Assembly: GCA_024405255.1 (NCBI GenBank)
Contig: JAKSOY010000028.1
Location: forward strand, 1 to 27,250
Length of the DNA: 27,250 nt
Origin: Kiritimatiellia bacterium
GTDB taxonomy: Bacteria > Verrucomicrobiota > Kiritimatiellia > RFP12 > UBA1067
Reading direction: 5' to 3'
A program made the translations under genes and the position numbers. Position 1 is the first letter of the stretch. Each line of letters starts with the position of its first letter. Shown piece after piece: positions 1-8,500 of the stretch. The notes under the pieces are model-generated. The model was not told the DNA's origin and did not search any database. It saw only the letters and a program-made list of their open reading frames with translations.

Positions 1-176
1 TCGTCGGCATCAAGAAGGGCATGGCCGCCAAGTTCTGCACGCAGATCTGCCTCACCAAGCAGGACTACGTTGCGGACGGCGAGATCTCGGTTGAGAAGTA
101 TCTCGACGGCGTGGCGAAGACGGTCGGCGCCCCGATCACGGTGAAGCGCTTTGCGCGTCTCCAGCTCGGTGCGTAA
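1..176 (+). CDS. tsf: Elongation factor Ts, C-terminal end (partial)
   Basis: Only the last 57 codons are present; the frame enters at base 3 and ends at TAA 174-176. The tail reads like the C-terminal part of EF-Ts: a KFCTQICL segment (the family has KFYEEVCLLEQPF-like sequence here), then LTKQDYV, then a segment ending in KRFARLQLGA that matches the family's IVRFVRFEVG-type ending. EF-Ts is the cytosolic guanine-nucleotide exchange factor that recycles EF-Tu during translation elongation. The rpsB gene would be expected upstream, outside the window. An intrinsic terminator follows 22 bases after the stop. The call rests on a short tail, so it is probable rather than certain. Confidence 0.8.
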   Translation, partial: VGIKKGMAAKFCTQICLTKQDYVADGEISVEKYLDGVAKTVGAPITVKRFARLQLGA

Positions 177-198
177 ATCGACGCGGTCAGAACCGAAG

Positions 199-240
199 AA
201 ATGGCGGACGACATAAGTCGCCCGCCATTTTACTTCTTTT
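199..240 (+). terminator. Intrinsic terminator after tsf
   Basis: A 9-bp perfect stem (AAATGGCGG at 199-207 with CCGCCATTT at 222-230) is extended inward by CGAC/GTCG around an ATAA loop after one mismatch. It is followed by a T-rich tail through base 240. The tail runs into the -35 box of the next promoter, so the two transcription units are packed back to back. Confidence 0.8.
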
Positions 241-266
241 GACCTCTGCTGAAAATATGCTATACT
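239..266 (+). promoter_or_regulatory. sigma70-type promoter for the proB operon
   Basis: TTGACC (239-244) and TATACT (261-266) are separated by 16 bp. The expected transcription start is near base 273, only about 2 nt before the ATG at 275, so the proB mRNA may be leaderless. No Shine-Dalgarno sequence is visible upstream of either candidate start (257 or 275). Confidence 0.65.
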
Positions 267-274
267 ATTCACCG

Positions 275-1087
275 ATGAAAGAAATAGACAATCTTCTGAA
301 AGAACGCGCGGTCCTGCAGGATGCCCGGCGCGTTGTCGTCAAGGTCGGTACCCATTCCATCGCAAAGAAGTCGGGTCGACCCGATCACACGGCGTTGCGC
401 CGCGTGGTGGACGGCGTTTGCGAACTGCGGGCGAAAGGCCTTGAAGTGTTGTTTGTTTCGTCCGGCGCCGTGGCGGCCGGCGTGGAGGCGCTGGGACTCA
501 AGTCGCGTCCGACCGATGTGGCCGATGTGCAGATGTGCGCGGCGGTTGGACAGGCCCGCTTCATCACCGAATACGAGAAGCTCTTTCAGATGCGCGACGT
601 GAAGATCGGACAGGTCCTTCTGACCCATTCCGATTTCGCCGATCGCCGCCGCGTGGCGAATCTGCGCCGTTCGCTGGACCATCTCGTGCGCGCGGGCATC
701 GTGCCTGTGATCAACGAAAACGACATCGTGGCGGACGAGGAAGTCAAAGGACTGACCTTCGGCGACAACGACTGGCTGTCGTCCTTGATCGTGAAGCTCG
801 TGCATGCGGATGCGCTTGTGCTGCTGACGACGGTGGACGGACTTCTGGATGCGGACGGCAAGCGCGTGCCCGCCATCGGAAAGGTGCGCGATGCGCTGAA
901 GCTGGTGAAGCCGAGCGAGAAGGGCACGCTTTCGCGCGGCGGGATGGACTCCAAACTCAAGGCCGTGGACAATGCCGCGAAGAGCGGTGCCAACGTGGTG
1001 ATGGCGAGTGCGGCGCGTCCGCATGTTCTGGCGCATATTTTCGCCGGCCGCGATGTCGGCACGTTCGTACCGGGACGCGCGCTCTAA
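275..1087 (+). CDS. proB: Glutamate 5-kinase, short form without PUA domain
   Basis: Phosphorylates L-glutamate with ATP to gamma-glutamyl phosphate, the first step of cytosolic proline synthesis. At 270 residues it covers the amino-acid-kinase fold only; E. coli ProB (about 367 aa) carries an extra C-terminal PUA domain that is absent here, as in some other bacteria. Visible motifs are the N-terminal phosphate loop VKVGTHS (residues 22-28), INEND (146-150), FGDND (162-166) and GGMDSKLKA (222-230). I chose ATG 275 because the promoter -10 box lies at 261-266, which makes the in-frame ATG 257 and the upstream TTG 239 unlikely to be transcribed. Proline feedback normally acts on this enzyme. 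Twenty nt separate it from the phosphoesterase gene, and proA follows that, so all three are probably co-transcribed. Confidence 0.95.
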   Translation: MKEIDNLLKERAVLQDARRVVVKVGTHSIAKKSGRPDHTALRRVVDGVCELRAKGLEVLFVSSGAVAAGVEALGLKSRPTDVADVQMCAAVGQARFITEYEKLFQMRDVKIGQVLLTHSDFADRRRVANLRRSLDHLVRAGIVPVINENDIVADEEVKGLTFGDNDWLSSLIVKLVHADALVLLTTVDGLLDADGKRVPAIGKVRDALKLVKPSEKGTLSRGGMDSKLKAVDNAAKSGANVVMASAARPHVLAHIFAGRDVGTFVPGRAL

Positions 1088-1106
1088 TTCGTGAAGGACC
1101 TACCCC

Positions 1107-2777
1107 ATGCGTTACGCAATCATCTCCGACATTCACGCCAATGAGGCCGCTCTGCGCGCGGTGCTCACGGATGCGGCGGATGCACATGCGGAGAAGATCG
1201 TCTGTCTGGGCGATGTGCTGGGGTATGGTCCCGATCCCGTCTCGACGCTGGAGCTTGTCTATCGTCGCGTGCACGTGTGCCTTGCGGGTAACCATGACGA
1301 TGCGGTGGCGAATCGCTACCCGACGACCGACTTTACGCCTTTTGCCGCCGCCGCTGTGGCGCGTCACCGCGCGGCGCTGTCGCGCGAGGCGATCGACTGG
1401 TTGCGCCGGCTGCCGCATGTGTGCGAGTTCCCCGCGATCTACGAAGGGGCGGACGGCGCCTTCGCCTGCGCGCACGGCGATTTTGCCGATCCGAAGAATT
1501 TCAACTATGTGCTTGAACCCGCCGAGGCCATGCCGTCCTGGCTTGAACGGACGGAACAGCTTCTCTTCGTGGGCCACTCGCACAAGCCCGGCATTTTCGT
1601 TCTGGGTTCGAGCGGACAGCCCCACGCGCTTGAACCGGCCGATTTCGTTCTCGAACCCGGCAAGCGCTATCTGGTGAACGTCGGCAGCGTGGGCTATCCG
1701 CGCAACGGCGTGTGCCGGAGCTTCTATTGCATCTACGACGACCTTTCGCGTGCGGTGTTCTTCCGCTCGCTGCCGTTCGACCTGGAGACCTATCGCGAGA
1801 AGATGCACGGTCAGGGGCTTGATGAAGCGCCGTGGATGAAGAACCGCGAGAAGGAACGTTCGGGACAGGTGGTCGATGTCCGCAGCGCCGCGCATTTTGC
1901 GAAGGAAGGCAAGGATCCGGGGAAGAAAATCATCGTGCTCAAGCCGTTGAAGTCCGCCCCATCGCCGTCAAAGGCCGTCTTGCCGAAAGCGGCACAGGAA
2001 TTGCCGAAGAAGAATCCGCCCAAGGTGACGCTCAAGCCGCGGACGCCTGAGAAGAAGGCTGAGACGCCGCCGACGACGACCTGCAAACTGGCCGCGCCGA
2101 AACCGCTGATACCACCGCCCGCGCCGCCGGCACGGCCGTCGAGCGGACTCGGCCCGGCGATTGTCGTGGGGGCCTTGGCAATCGCCTTCGCGGCCATCCT
2201 CTGTACGTGGGCGTTGGTTAGGAAGTCGTCGGATGTGGAGCCGCGTTCGCGTCCGGCCGGGACGATTGCAATGAACATGGTGCAGCCCGAGGCTTCGTCC
2301 GTGCAGGTGCAGCCGGCCGCGCCGGATTCGCTGGAGGCCCAGCGGTTGCCGCAGGATTGGTCCGTCACGTTCGACCATCCCGATCTGCAGAAGGTTACGA
2401 TCGAACCCAATTCGCGCTACGGCGTGGTGGCGTTTCGAATCGATTCGCAGAAACTCGGTAACGTGACATTCAGCAAGACGCTGTCGCTGATTGAGAAGCC
2501 GCCGAAGTTGTATTGGACGGTCATGCTGTTGTCGAAGGCGACACCGGGGCAGGCGATGAATTTTTCATTCAATGTGCGTATCACGTTTTACGATGAACGC
2601 GGTGCGCAGGTCGGCGAGGCTTTGGCGGGCGGTAAACGTTCGGCGACGAACAAGTATGTGACGGTGCCCCCGGGAACGACGCGGGCGATGATGACGGTGA
2701 CGTGTCCGTGCGAGGGCACCTACGATCTCGCAGTTCCGTATTTCCGGTCCGAGCCGGATGAGAGGAGACTGAAATGA
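1107..2777 (+). CDS. Membrane-anchored metallophosphoesterase with extracytoplasmic beta domain
   Basis: A 556-residue protein in three parts. Residues 1 to about 250 are a calcineurin-like metallophosphoesterase with all metal-binding motifs: D8-x-H10, GD36, GNHD (61-64), AHGD (122-125) and GHSH (156-159). The family (YfcE, diadenosine-tetraphosphatase and related enzymes) hydrolyses phosphodiesters or phosphomonoesters using a two-metal centre. A Lys/Pro/Ala-rich linker (about 250-345) leads to one hydrophobic helix (351-371) followed by RKS. The remaining 185 residues look like a beta-sandwich that would lie outside the cytoplasm; there is no N-terminal signal, so an N-in/C-out topology is expected. 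A GAAGGA ribosome site at 1093-1098 supports ATG 1107. The stop overlaps the proA start (ATGA), so the gene is translationally coupled inside the proline operon. The substrate cannot be told from sequence. Confidence 0.85.
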   Translation: MRYAIISDIHANEAALRAVLTDAADAHAEKIVCLGDVLGYGPDPVSTLELVYRRVHVCLAGNHDDAVANRYPTTDFTPFAAAAVARHRAALSREAIDWLRRLPHVCEFPAIYEGADGAFACAHGDFADPKNFNYVLEPAEAMPSWLERTEQLLFVGHSHKPGIFVLGSSGQPHALEPADFVLEPGKRYLVNVGSVGYPRNGVCRSFYCIYDDLSRAVFFRSLPFDLETYREKMHGQGLDEAPWMKNREKERSGQVVDVRSAAHFAKEGKDPGKKIIVLKPLKSAPSPSKAVLPKAAQELPKKNPPKVTLKPRTPEKKAETPPTTTCKLAAPKPLIPPPAPPARPSSGLGPAIVVGALAIAFAAILCTWALVRKSSDVEPRSRPAGTIAMNMVQPEASSVQVQPAAPDSLEAQRLPQDWSVTFDHPDLQKVTIEPNSRYGVVAFRIDSQKLGNVTFSKTLSLIEKPPKLYWTVMLLSKATPGQAMNFSFNVRITFYDERGAQVGEALAGGKRSATNKYVTVPPGTTRAMMTVTCPCEGTYDLAVPYFRSEPDERRLK

Positions 2778-4003
2778 CGGTGGAAGAGGAAATCCGCGCA
2801 TTGGGCAAGAAGGCGCGGGCTGCGGCGCATGCTTTGCGGACGCTCGATACGCGTGCGAAGAATGCCGCGCTGCTGGCGATTGCGGAGGCTTTGGAAGGGG
2901 ATCGCGCCGCCATCGATGCGGCGAACGCCGAAGACGTGGCGGTGGCGAAGGCTGCGGGCCTTGCGCCGGCGATGGTGGATCGTCTGACGCTCACGCCGGC
3001 GCGCTTTGCGTCGATGGTGGCGGGTGTGCGGACGGTGGCGGAACTGCCGGACCCCGTGGGCGAGACGCTGCTGGAACGCGATCGTCCAAGTGGCATCCAC
3101 ATCACGAAAGTGCGTGAACCGCTCGGGGTTGTGGCGGTGGTGTTCGAGTCGCGTCCGAACGTGTTCGTCGATACGGCGGCGCTCTGTTTCAAGACGTCGA
3201 ACGCGATCATCCTGCGCGGCGGCAAGGAGGCCTTGCGGTCGAACCAGGCCCTTGCCAAGGCGGTTCAGAAAGGTCTTGCACGCTGGTGCGGAACGGCGCG
3301 TCCGCTTGCGCTGTTGGATGCGATCCAGCTCGTTGAAACGACGGACCACGAGGGCGTGCGGGCGCTTGTGCGGATGCCGGAATACGTGGATGTGGCGATT
3401 CCGCGCGGCGGCGAGCGTCTGATCCGTGCGATGTGCGAGGCGGCGCTCGTGCCGGTGTTGAAGCACTACAAGGGCGTGTGTCACATCTATGTGGACGAAA
3501 ACGCCGATCTCGAGATGGCGCTCAAGATCCTCGACAACGCGAAGACGCAGCGTCCGGGCGTGTGCAACGCCGCCGAATGTCTGCTCGTCAATGCGCGTGC
3601 GGCTGCGGCATTCATGCCGAAGGTCGAGGCGTGGGCGGCCGAAAAGGGCGTGACGCTGCATGAACAGGACGTCGACTGGGGTCGCGAATTCCTGTCGCTC
3701 GATTTGAACGTGGGCGTGGTGATGGATGTCGACGAGGCGATTGCGCACATCAATGCCTACGGGTCGCACCATTCCGACGCGATCGTGACGCGCGATGCGG
3801 AACGCGCCGAGAAGTTTCTGCGGCTCGTCGATTCCGCCGCCGTCTACCACAACGCGTCGACGCGGTTCACCGATGGCGGCGAGTTTGGCATGGGGGCGGA
3901 GATCGGCATCTCCACCGACAAGCTCCACGCGCGCGGTCCTATGGCGCTGGAAGAGCTCACGAGCTACAAATATCGCATTACCGGCAACGGCGCGATTCGA
4001 TGA
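2774..4003 (+). CDS. proA: Gamma-glutamyl phosphate reductase
   Basis: Reduces gamma-glutamyl phosphate with NADPH to glutamate-5-semialdehyde, the second step of proline synthesis; it normally works with ProB because the acyl phosphate is labile. The 409 residues are full length for the family. The aldehyde-dehydrogenase fold is recognisable from VVFESRPNVFVD (residues 122-133), the LRGGKEA nucleotide-binding segment, and RPGVCNAAE (260-268) with the catalytic cysteine C264. The C-terminal FTDGGEFGMGAEIGIST segment is also typical. The ATG overlaps the upstream stop as ATGA, with AGGAG at 2763-2767 as ribosome site. No proC is visible in the window. No terminator was found after the gene. 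Confidence 0.97.
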   Translation: MTVEEEIRALGKKARAAAHALRTLDTRAKNAALLAIAEALEGDRAAIDAANAEDVAVAKAAGLAPAMVDRLTLTPARFASMVAGVRTVAELPDPVGETLLERDRPSGIHITKVREPLGVVAVVFESRPNVFVDTAALCFKTSNAIILRGGKEALRSNQALAKAVQKGLARWCGTARPLALLDAIQLVETTDHEGVRALVRMPEYVDVAIPRGGERLIRAMCEAALVPVLKHYKGVCHIYVDENADLEMALKILDNAKTQRPGVCNAAECLLVNARAAAAFMPKVEAWAAEKGVTLHEQDVDWGREFLSLDLNVGVVMDVDEAIAHINAYGSHHSDAIVTRDAERAEKFLRLVDSAAVYHNASTRFTDGGEFGMGAEIGISTDKLHARGPMALEELTSYKYRITGNGAIR

Positions 4004-4023
4004 ATTCTTCGGGCCGGTAGGTC

Positions 4024-4158
4024 TTGGTTTCCGTGGGAAAGGTGGACGGTACGCCCGTCTATGAACTGCCACTCCCCGAGGCAGACGGCCGTCGCCGCTA
4101 CAAGGTGGGAACGATCGAGTTCAAAACATTGCCTCTTGCAATCAAAAACGCAATGTGA
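4024..4158 (+). CDS. Possible small ORF or gene remnant, 44 codons
   Basis: An open frame follows TAG 4018-4020, with a possible TTG start at 4024 or GTG at 4033. It encodes a product beginning LVSVGKVDGTPVYELPLP and ending in KNAM, with a composition that looks protein-like rather than random. Its stop codon TGA 4156-4158 lies directly before the -10 box of the next promoter. No good ribosome site is present and I recognise no family. It may be the tail of a decayed gene or chance; it is the only content seen between proA and the promoter at 4136. Confidence 0.2.
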   Translation: MVSVGKVDGTPVYELPLPEADGRRRYKVGTIEFKTLPLAIKNAM

Positions 4159-4164
4159 TATAAT
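4136..4164 (+). promoter_or_regulatory. Near-consensus sigma70-type promoter for the Nudix regulator
   Basis: TTGCAA (4136-4141) and TATAAT (4159-4164) are spaced by exactly 17 bp. The predicted start is near 4171, giving a 5' UTR of about 35 nt to ATG 4206. It is the best -35/-10 pair in the window. Confidence 0.8.
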
Positions 4165-4205
4165 GGTTCTCAGTTTGAATCTATGGAAGGGTGAAAGAGG
4201 GACGA

Positions 4206-5141
4206 ATGAAAGCAGCGAAAACGAAAGAAAAGAAGGATCCGAGAATCACGCCGGAAGATCAGAAGAAGATCGCCGCCTACGAGAAGAAGCTGTCGGACTA
4301 TATGCGACCGTCGGTGACGGCCGACATCATTGCCGTTCGTCCTGCCTTCGGCGAATTGCGCTCGGACCAGTGGCGCGAGAATCCGAAGTTTTCGCTTGAA
4401 ATCCTGTTCATCAAGCGCGGCCGTTGGCCTTATGAAGATTCGTGGGCGCTTCCCGGAGGTTTCATTCAGGGGAAAAACCAGGAGACCGTGGAGGAAGGTG
4501 CCTTGCGTGAACTCAAGGAGGAGACGCAGCTCGTACCGCATGAGTTTATCCCTGTGGGTGTTTTCTCCGAATGGGGTCGCGATATGCGGACATGGGTGAT
4601 TTCCAATGCGTTTATCACGTTCCATAAGCGTGATGAAGGAAAGGACGTGAAGGGCGGCGACGATGCCAAAGAGGCACGTTGGTTGCGCCTCGTGGAGCCC
4701 AAGTTCAAGAATGGCTCATTTGAATTGCCGTTCTACGACCTGGTGGGAACGGAGGCGGAGGCCCAGAAAAAAGTGCGTGCGCTCTTTACGATTCGCGGTA
4801 AGTACCGTGAGGATGGATTCGGCGGCTATGTGGTGACGGCCGTTGAAAAGACCCCGCTGGCCTTCGACCACGGGCGCATCGTGGCGGCGGCGTTCATGCG
4901 CCTTCTTTCGCTTGACCTGTTGAAGCTCGTCTTTTTCTTTTTGCCGGAAAAGTTCACGCTCTCGAACTATATCAACGTCTACCAGTATCTGACGGGGAAT
5001 TCGATCGAGCAAGTCAACATCCCGAATTTCCGCCGTCAGCTCACGGAGAAGAAGAATCCGCTTCTGGAGGTGTGCCCCGGCGAATTCGAACCCGAAGGGT
5101 GCGGCCACGCGACGGCAAAACTGTACCGTCGGCGGAAGTAG
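4206..5141 (+). CDS. NrtR-like protein: Nudix domain plus C-terminal winged helix
   Basis: A 311-residue protein. Residues 40-185 form a Nudix domain with the box GGFIQGKNQE (84-93) followed by ALRELKEET (99-107). The REL-x-EE core is intact, but the segment between the first glycine and first glutamate is two residues longer than the classical G-x5-E. From about 217 (PLAFDHGRIV) onward the sequence fits the winged-helix half of NrtR regulators, including LPEKFTLSNYINVYQ and NFRRQL. NrtR proteins bind ADP-ribose or related ligands and repress NAD-biosynthesis or salvage genes; whether this Nudix site hydrolyses or only senses is not clear. ATG 4206 follows AGAGGGA (4196-4202); GTG 4191 would have no spacing to its ribosome site. 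An ADP-ribosylglycohydrolase remnant follows immediately, in line with an ADP-ribose/NAD theme. Confidence 0.8.
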   Translation: MKAAKTKEKKDPRITPEDQKKIAAYEKKLSDYMRPSVTADIIAVRPAFGELRSDQWRENPKFSLEILFIKRGRWPYEDSWALPGGFIQGKNQETVEEGALRELKEETQLVPHEFIPVGVFSEWGRDMRTWVISNAFITFHKRDEGKDVKGGDDAKEARWLRLVEPKFKNGSFELPFYDLVGTEAEAQKKVRALFTIRGKYREDGFGGYVVTAVEKTPLAFDHGRIVAAAFMRLLSLDLLKLVFFFLPEKFTLSNYINVYQYLTGNSIEQVNIPNFRRQLTEKKNPLLEVCPGEFEPEGCGHATAKLYRRRK

Positions 5142-5145
5142 GTAA

Positions 5146-5418
5146 ACAAGACGGACGGATGTGCCGAATTCCGGTTGGTCGGTTGCATCCCTCCAGGCGG
5201 CCCTTTGGGCGTTCAACACCACGACGACCTTCGAAGAGGGTCTTATCGCGGCCGTGAATCTCGGCGGCGACTCGGATTCGATCGGTGCCATTTTCGGTCA
5301 GATCGCCGGTGCCTATTATGGTTTTGAGGCGATTCCCGAACGTTGGGTGAAGGCGGTGAAAACCTGGGAAAAGGTTGACGCGTTCATCGAAAAATTCATT
5401 GCCGCTTTAGAGAAGTAG
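5146..5418 (+). pseudogene. ADP-ribosylglycohydrolase, C-terminal remnant
   Basis: The frame opens after TAA 5143-5145 and could start at GTG 5161, giving about 85 residues. It matches only the C-terminal end of the ADP-ribosylglycohydrolase (DraG-like) family: SLQAALWAF, then NLGGDSDSIGAIFGQIAGA, then AIPERWVKAV. The GGDSDS segment carries the C-terminal metal-binding aspartates, but the family's N-terminal metal-binding motifs and about two thirds of the protein (usual length roughly 260-330 aa) are missing. A functional enzyme is therefore unlikely. The missing part is not found upstream, where the intact regulator lies. It could still be expressed as a small protein, being 20 nt downstream of the regulator stop. 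Confidence 0.75.
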
Positions 5419-5588
5419 GCGAAGGGATTGCGTCCTCCCCGATAAGAAAACAGGACGGGTCCATCACCTTGTGATTGATCTGGGTCAGGAAATTTATCCT
5501 AGACATTACCATTCTGATTTGCTAAACTTCTGCTGAGATGATTCTTGAGGGAATAACACAGAAGTTGTTGTCAAGAGGACAGAGGACT
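5419..5588. other. Intergenic leader region before the giant exported protein
   Basis: There is no gene here. An 8-bp inverted repeat (AACTTCTG 5525-5532 and CAGAAGTT 5559-5566, 26-nt loop) lies just upstream of the start codon and encloses an ATG at 5538 that is in frame with the big ORF. A weaker dyad CGTCCT/AGGACG (5431-5436, 5452-5457) has no T-tract. I see no confident promoter; TTGTGA near 5470 with an AT-rich stretch about 18 bp downstream is the best guess. Confidence 0.35.
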
Positions 5589-8500
5589 ATGCGTATCAAG
5601 ACGAATGCTGTTGAAGCCGGTGTTGTCCGGCTCGTTGTCGGTTTGCTGGTTGCGGGGGCTGCGTGTGCGGCATGTGCGGCCGAGGGTGTGTTGCCGGTGG
5701 CATTTACACGCCTTCTTTCGGTTACGGCGCCGGTGAATGCGTATGTCAATACGGGGTTTAGTCCCAACCAGAATTCACGCGTGGTGATGGATGTGGCCGT
5801 GAGCAGTATGGACGAATACTGGTTCGGCGCCTGGAACAAGGCCTATAACAACGGGGCGTTTTGCCTGGGCAATGACGCGCAGGCTTCGAGCAATCAGGTC
5901 TATGCCGGTTATGACGGCCAGGGTGGCGGGTCGTTTGCCCTCGTTCCCGTGGGGCGTCACACGGTAGAACTGGATAAGAATGTCGCGAAGGTGGATGGCG
6001 AGGCGAAGAAGACGTTCACCGAGAGTGCCTTCCAGCTGAGTTTCCCGCTTTACCTTTGCGGGCAGAACCGGCAAGGGACGTTTAAGGCGATGAACAACCA
6101 GAAGGTCGTTTGCTATGGCTGCCAAGTCTATGACGACGGAACATGCGTGCGCGACTTCGTGCCATGCCGGCGCAATGAAGATGGCGTGGCGGGATTCTAC
6201 GATCTGGCGGGTGAAACGTTCTATGCAAGCGCCAATGCCGGGGTTGCCTTCGTGGCGGGGCCGGTGGGGCAGCGCATCGGTACGACGTTGACAGTTGAGA
6301 GCGAAGGTGCGGCAACGCCGATTACGGCGGCCGATCTCGCGGGTGTTGAGACGCTCGTCATGAAGGGGAATGGAACGTTGATTCTCGATGATGTGCCGTT
6401 TGCCGGTACGCTTGCCGTTTCAAATGGCACGGTGGCGGCGTTCTCGCCGTTTGCGGCCGTCAATGTGGGCGCCGTGGTGCTTGATGATGGCGCGCGTTTC
6501 GCCGTGGGCGATGCAACGGGGTATGCGCAGATGTCCGTGGCCGGTACGGCGCGCATTCAGGGCGCGGTGAAGGTCAACGTGCATCCGGCTTGCCGCCCCG
6601 GTACGTACACGCTCATTTCCGCTTCGGCGCTGCAGGTCGAGCAGGGGGCGTCGATTACGCTCGCCGAGGATTCGCTCACGGGATTTGGCCAGGCGCCGCG
6701 TACGCTGCAGGTTACGGAAACGGGCGTGACGCTCGAAGTGGGCGCGCCCGTGCAGTTGCCGGCCGGTTACACGGCGGCGGCCTATTTGCAGTCGTCCGGG
6801 CAGCAGTGGATTTCCGCCGAGGTGGTCTGCAATGCGCAAACGGTGGTGGAAGCCGATTTCGGCAATATTTCCTATGGCCATTGCTGTGTCTTTTTCGGTG
6901 AAGATTCCTGGGCGGGCGGACGCTATCTCTTCAACATGCAGAGCGGAAAATTCTATTTCCACGATACGGGGATCGTCTTTCAGAACGTCGAGTCGAATTG
7001 CGATTACTATATGAAGCATGGACGCAGCCTCACGAGCGTTGCGAAGGCGGATGGTACGAGCACGATGACGCTCGCCTCGCCGAATGCGATTTCGTCGGCA
7101 GACCGTAACCTCGCGCTGTTCGGCATTAACACGGGAACCTATCGTGCGTCCTATCGTTTGTACGGGCTGCGCGTGTGGTCTGAAACGGGCGCGCTCCTTC
7201 GGGCCTTTACGCCATGCGTGAATCCGCAGGGCGAAGCCGGACTCTATGACTGGGTGGAACGCCGCTTTTTCCGCAACCGCGGTACGGGCCGCTTCCTCAC
7301 GGCGCCGATTCCCGAGACCCGACTCGATTATGCGCAATCCTATGGCGCGCAGGGTGTTCGGCTTGATTATGCGATGACGGCCGACACGACGGTGAAGATG
7401 GATTTCGGGCAAGTCACCTACGCCAATTCGACGGCTTTCTTCGGGCTCAAGTGGACTGGGAATTGCTACCTCTTCAACCAGCAGAGCGATCGTTTCCATT
7501 TCCACGGTTCCGGCACCACGATGATCGACGCCGCCGGCAAGCCGGAGGCGGGGGTGAACTATTCGGTGGAGGTGACGGACAACAACGAGATCGTCATTCA
7601 AAAGGAGGGCGCCGATGCGCCCACGACGATGGCGGTTTCCCGTTCGATTGCGAATTCGACCGCCGATCCGTATTTGGCCGTCTTCAACGACAACGCACTC
7701 GGGCATGGGGCGTCGTTCCGCTTCTACGACATGGTGATCGCCAAGGTCGGCGTGGAACAGCGCCGGCTGATCCCTTGGCGCAACGCGGATGGCCTCGTGG
7801 GCCTCAAGGACGAACTTTCCGGCACCTTCTATCCGAATGGACAACGCGATGCGTTGGGTTACGGCCTTGCCTATCGGCGCGAAGGTGAAACCCTCACGGT
7901 CTATGATGGTACGTTGACGGATGCGGCGCTAGCTGAGACGACGAACGTGATCAAGGAAGGCGAAGGCGTGCTTTCACTCGCGGTAAATGGTCTGTCGCCG
8001 ACATTTACGGTGAACGCGGGTACGTTGAGTTTGAAGGACGGCGTGGCGGATTCGATGGTGACGATTGGTTCGCTCACGCTCGCCGGTGGGGTGCATCTCG
8101 CCCTTGAGGCCTCGCCGAACGCGACTGACGCCCTTCGGGTCGATGAACTGGACCTCTCTCGGGTCTCCTCGGCGAATCCGGTCTATCTCGACTTCTCGGC
8201 GCCGGCCGTGATGGCGCTCGGCGCGAACGAGACGCGCACGATTCTTTCGGGCGTGACGCTGACGGCTGCTGATGCGAACAAGTTCAAGCTCACGGGCATT
8301 CCGGCGCGGTTGACGGTGGTGGATGGAGCGCTCGTGTTGGCGGCTGCCGTACCGGTTGATGCCGAGTGGACGGGGGCCGAAAGCGAAGAATGGTCGCTTG
8401 CGGGCAACTGGCTCAATTCTTTGCTGCCGACGAGCGGTAGTACGGTGAAGTTCAATCTGTCGGCGGGCGGCGAAACGGTGGACGATCTCGTGGGCGTGCA

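Noticed and set aside
2720..4072. A 450-codon - strand frame opposite proA
   Set aside because: proA is unambiguous on the + strand; the antisense product is Arg/His-rich and unlike any protein.
5431..5457. Intrinsic terminator after the ADP-ribosylglycohydrolase remnant
   Set aside because: The CGTCCT/AGGACG stem has a 15-nt loop and no following T-tract.
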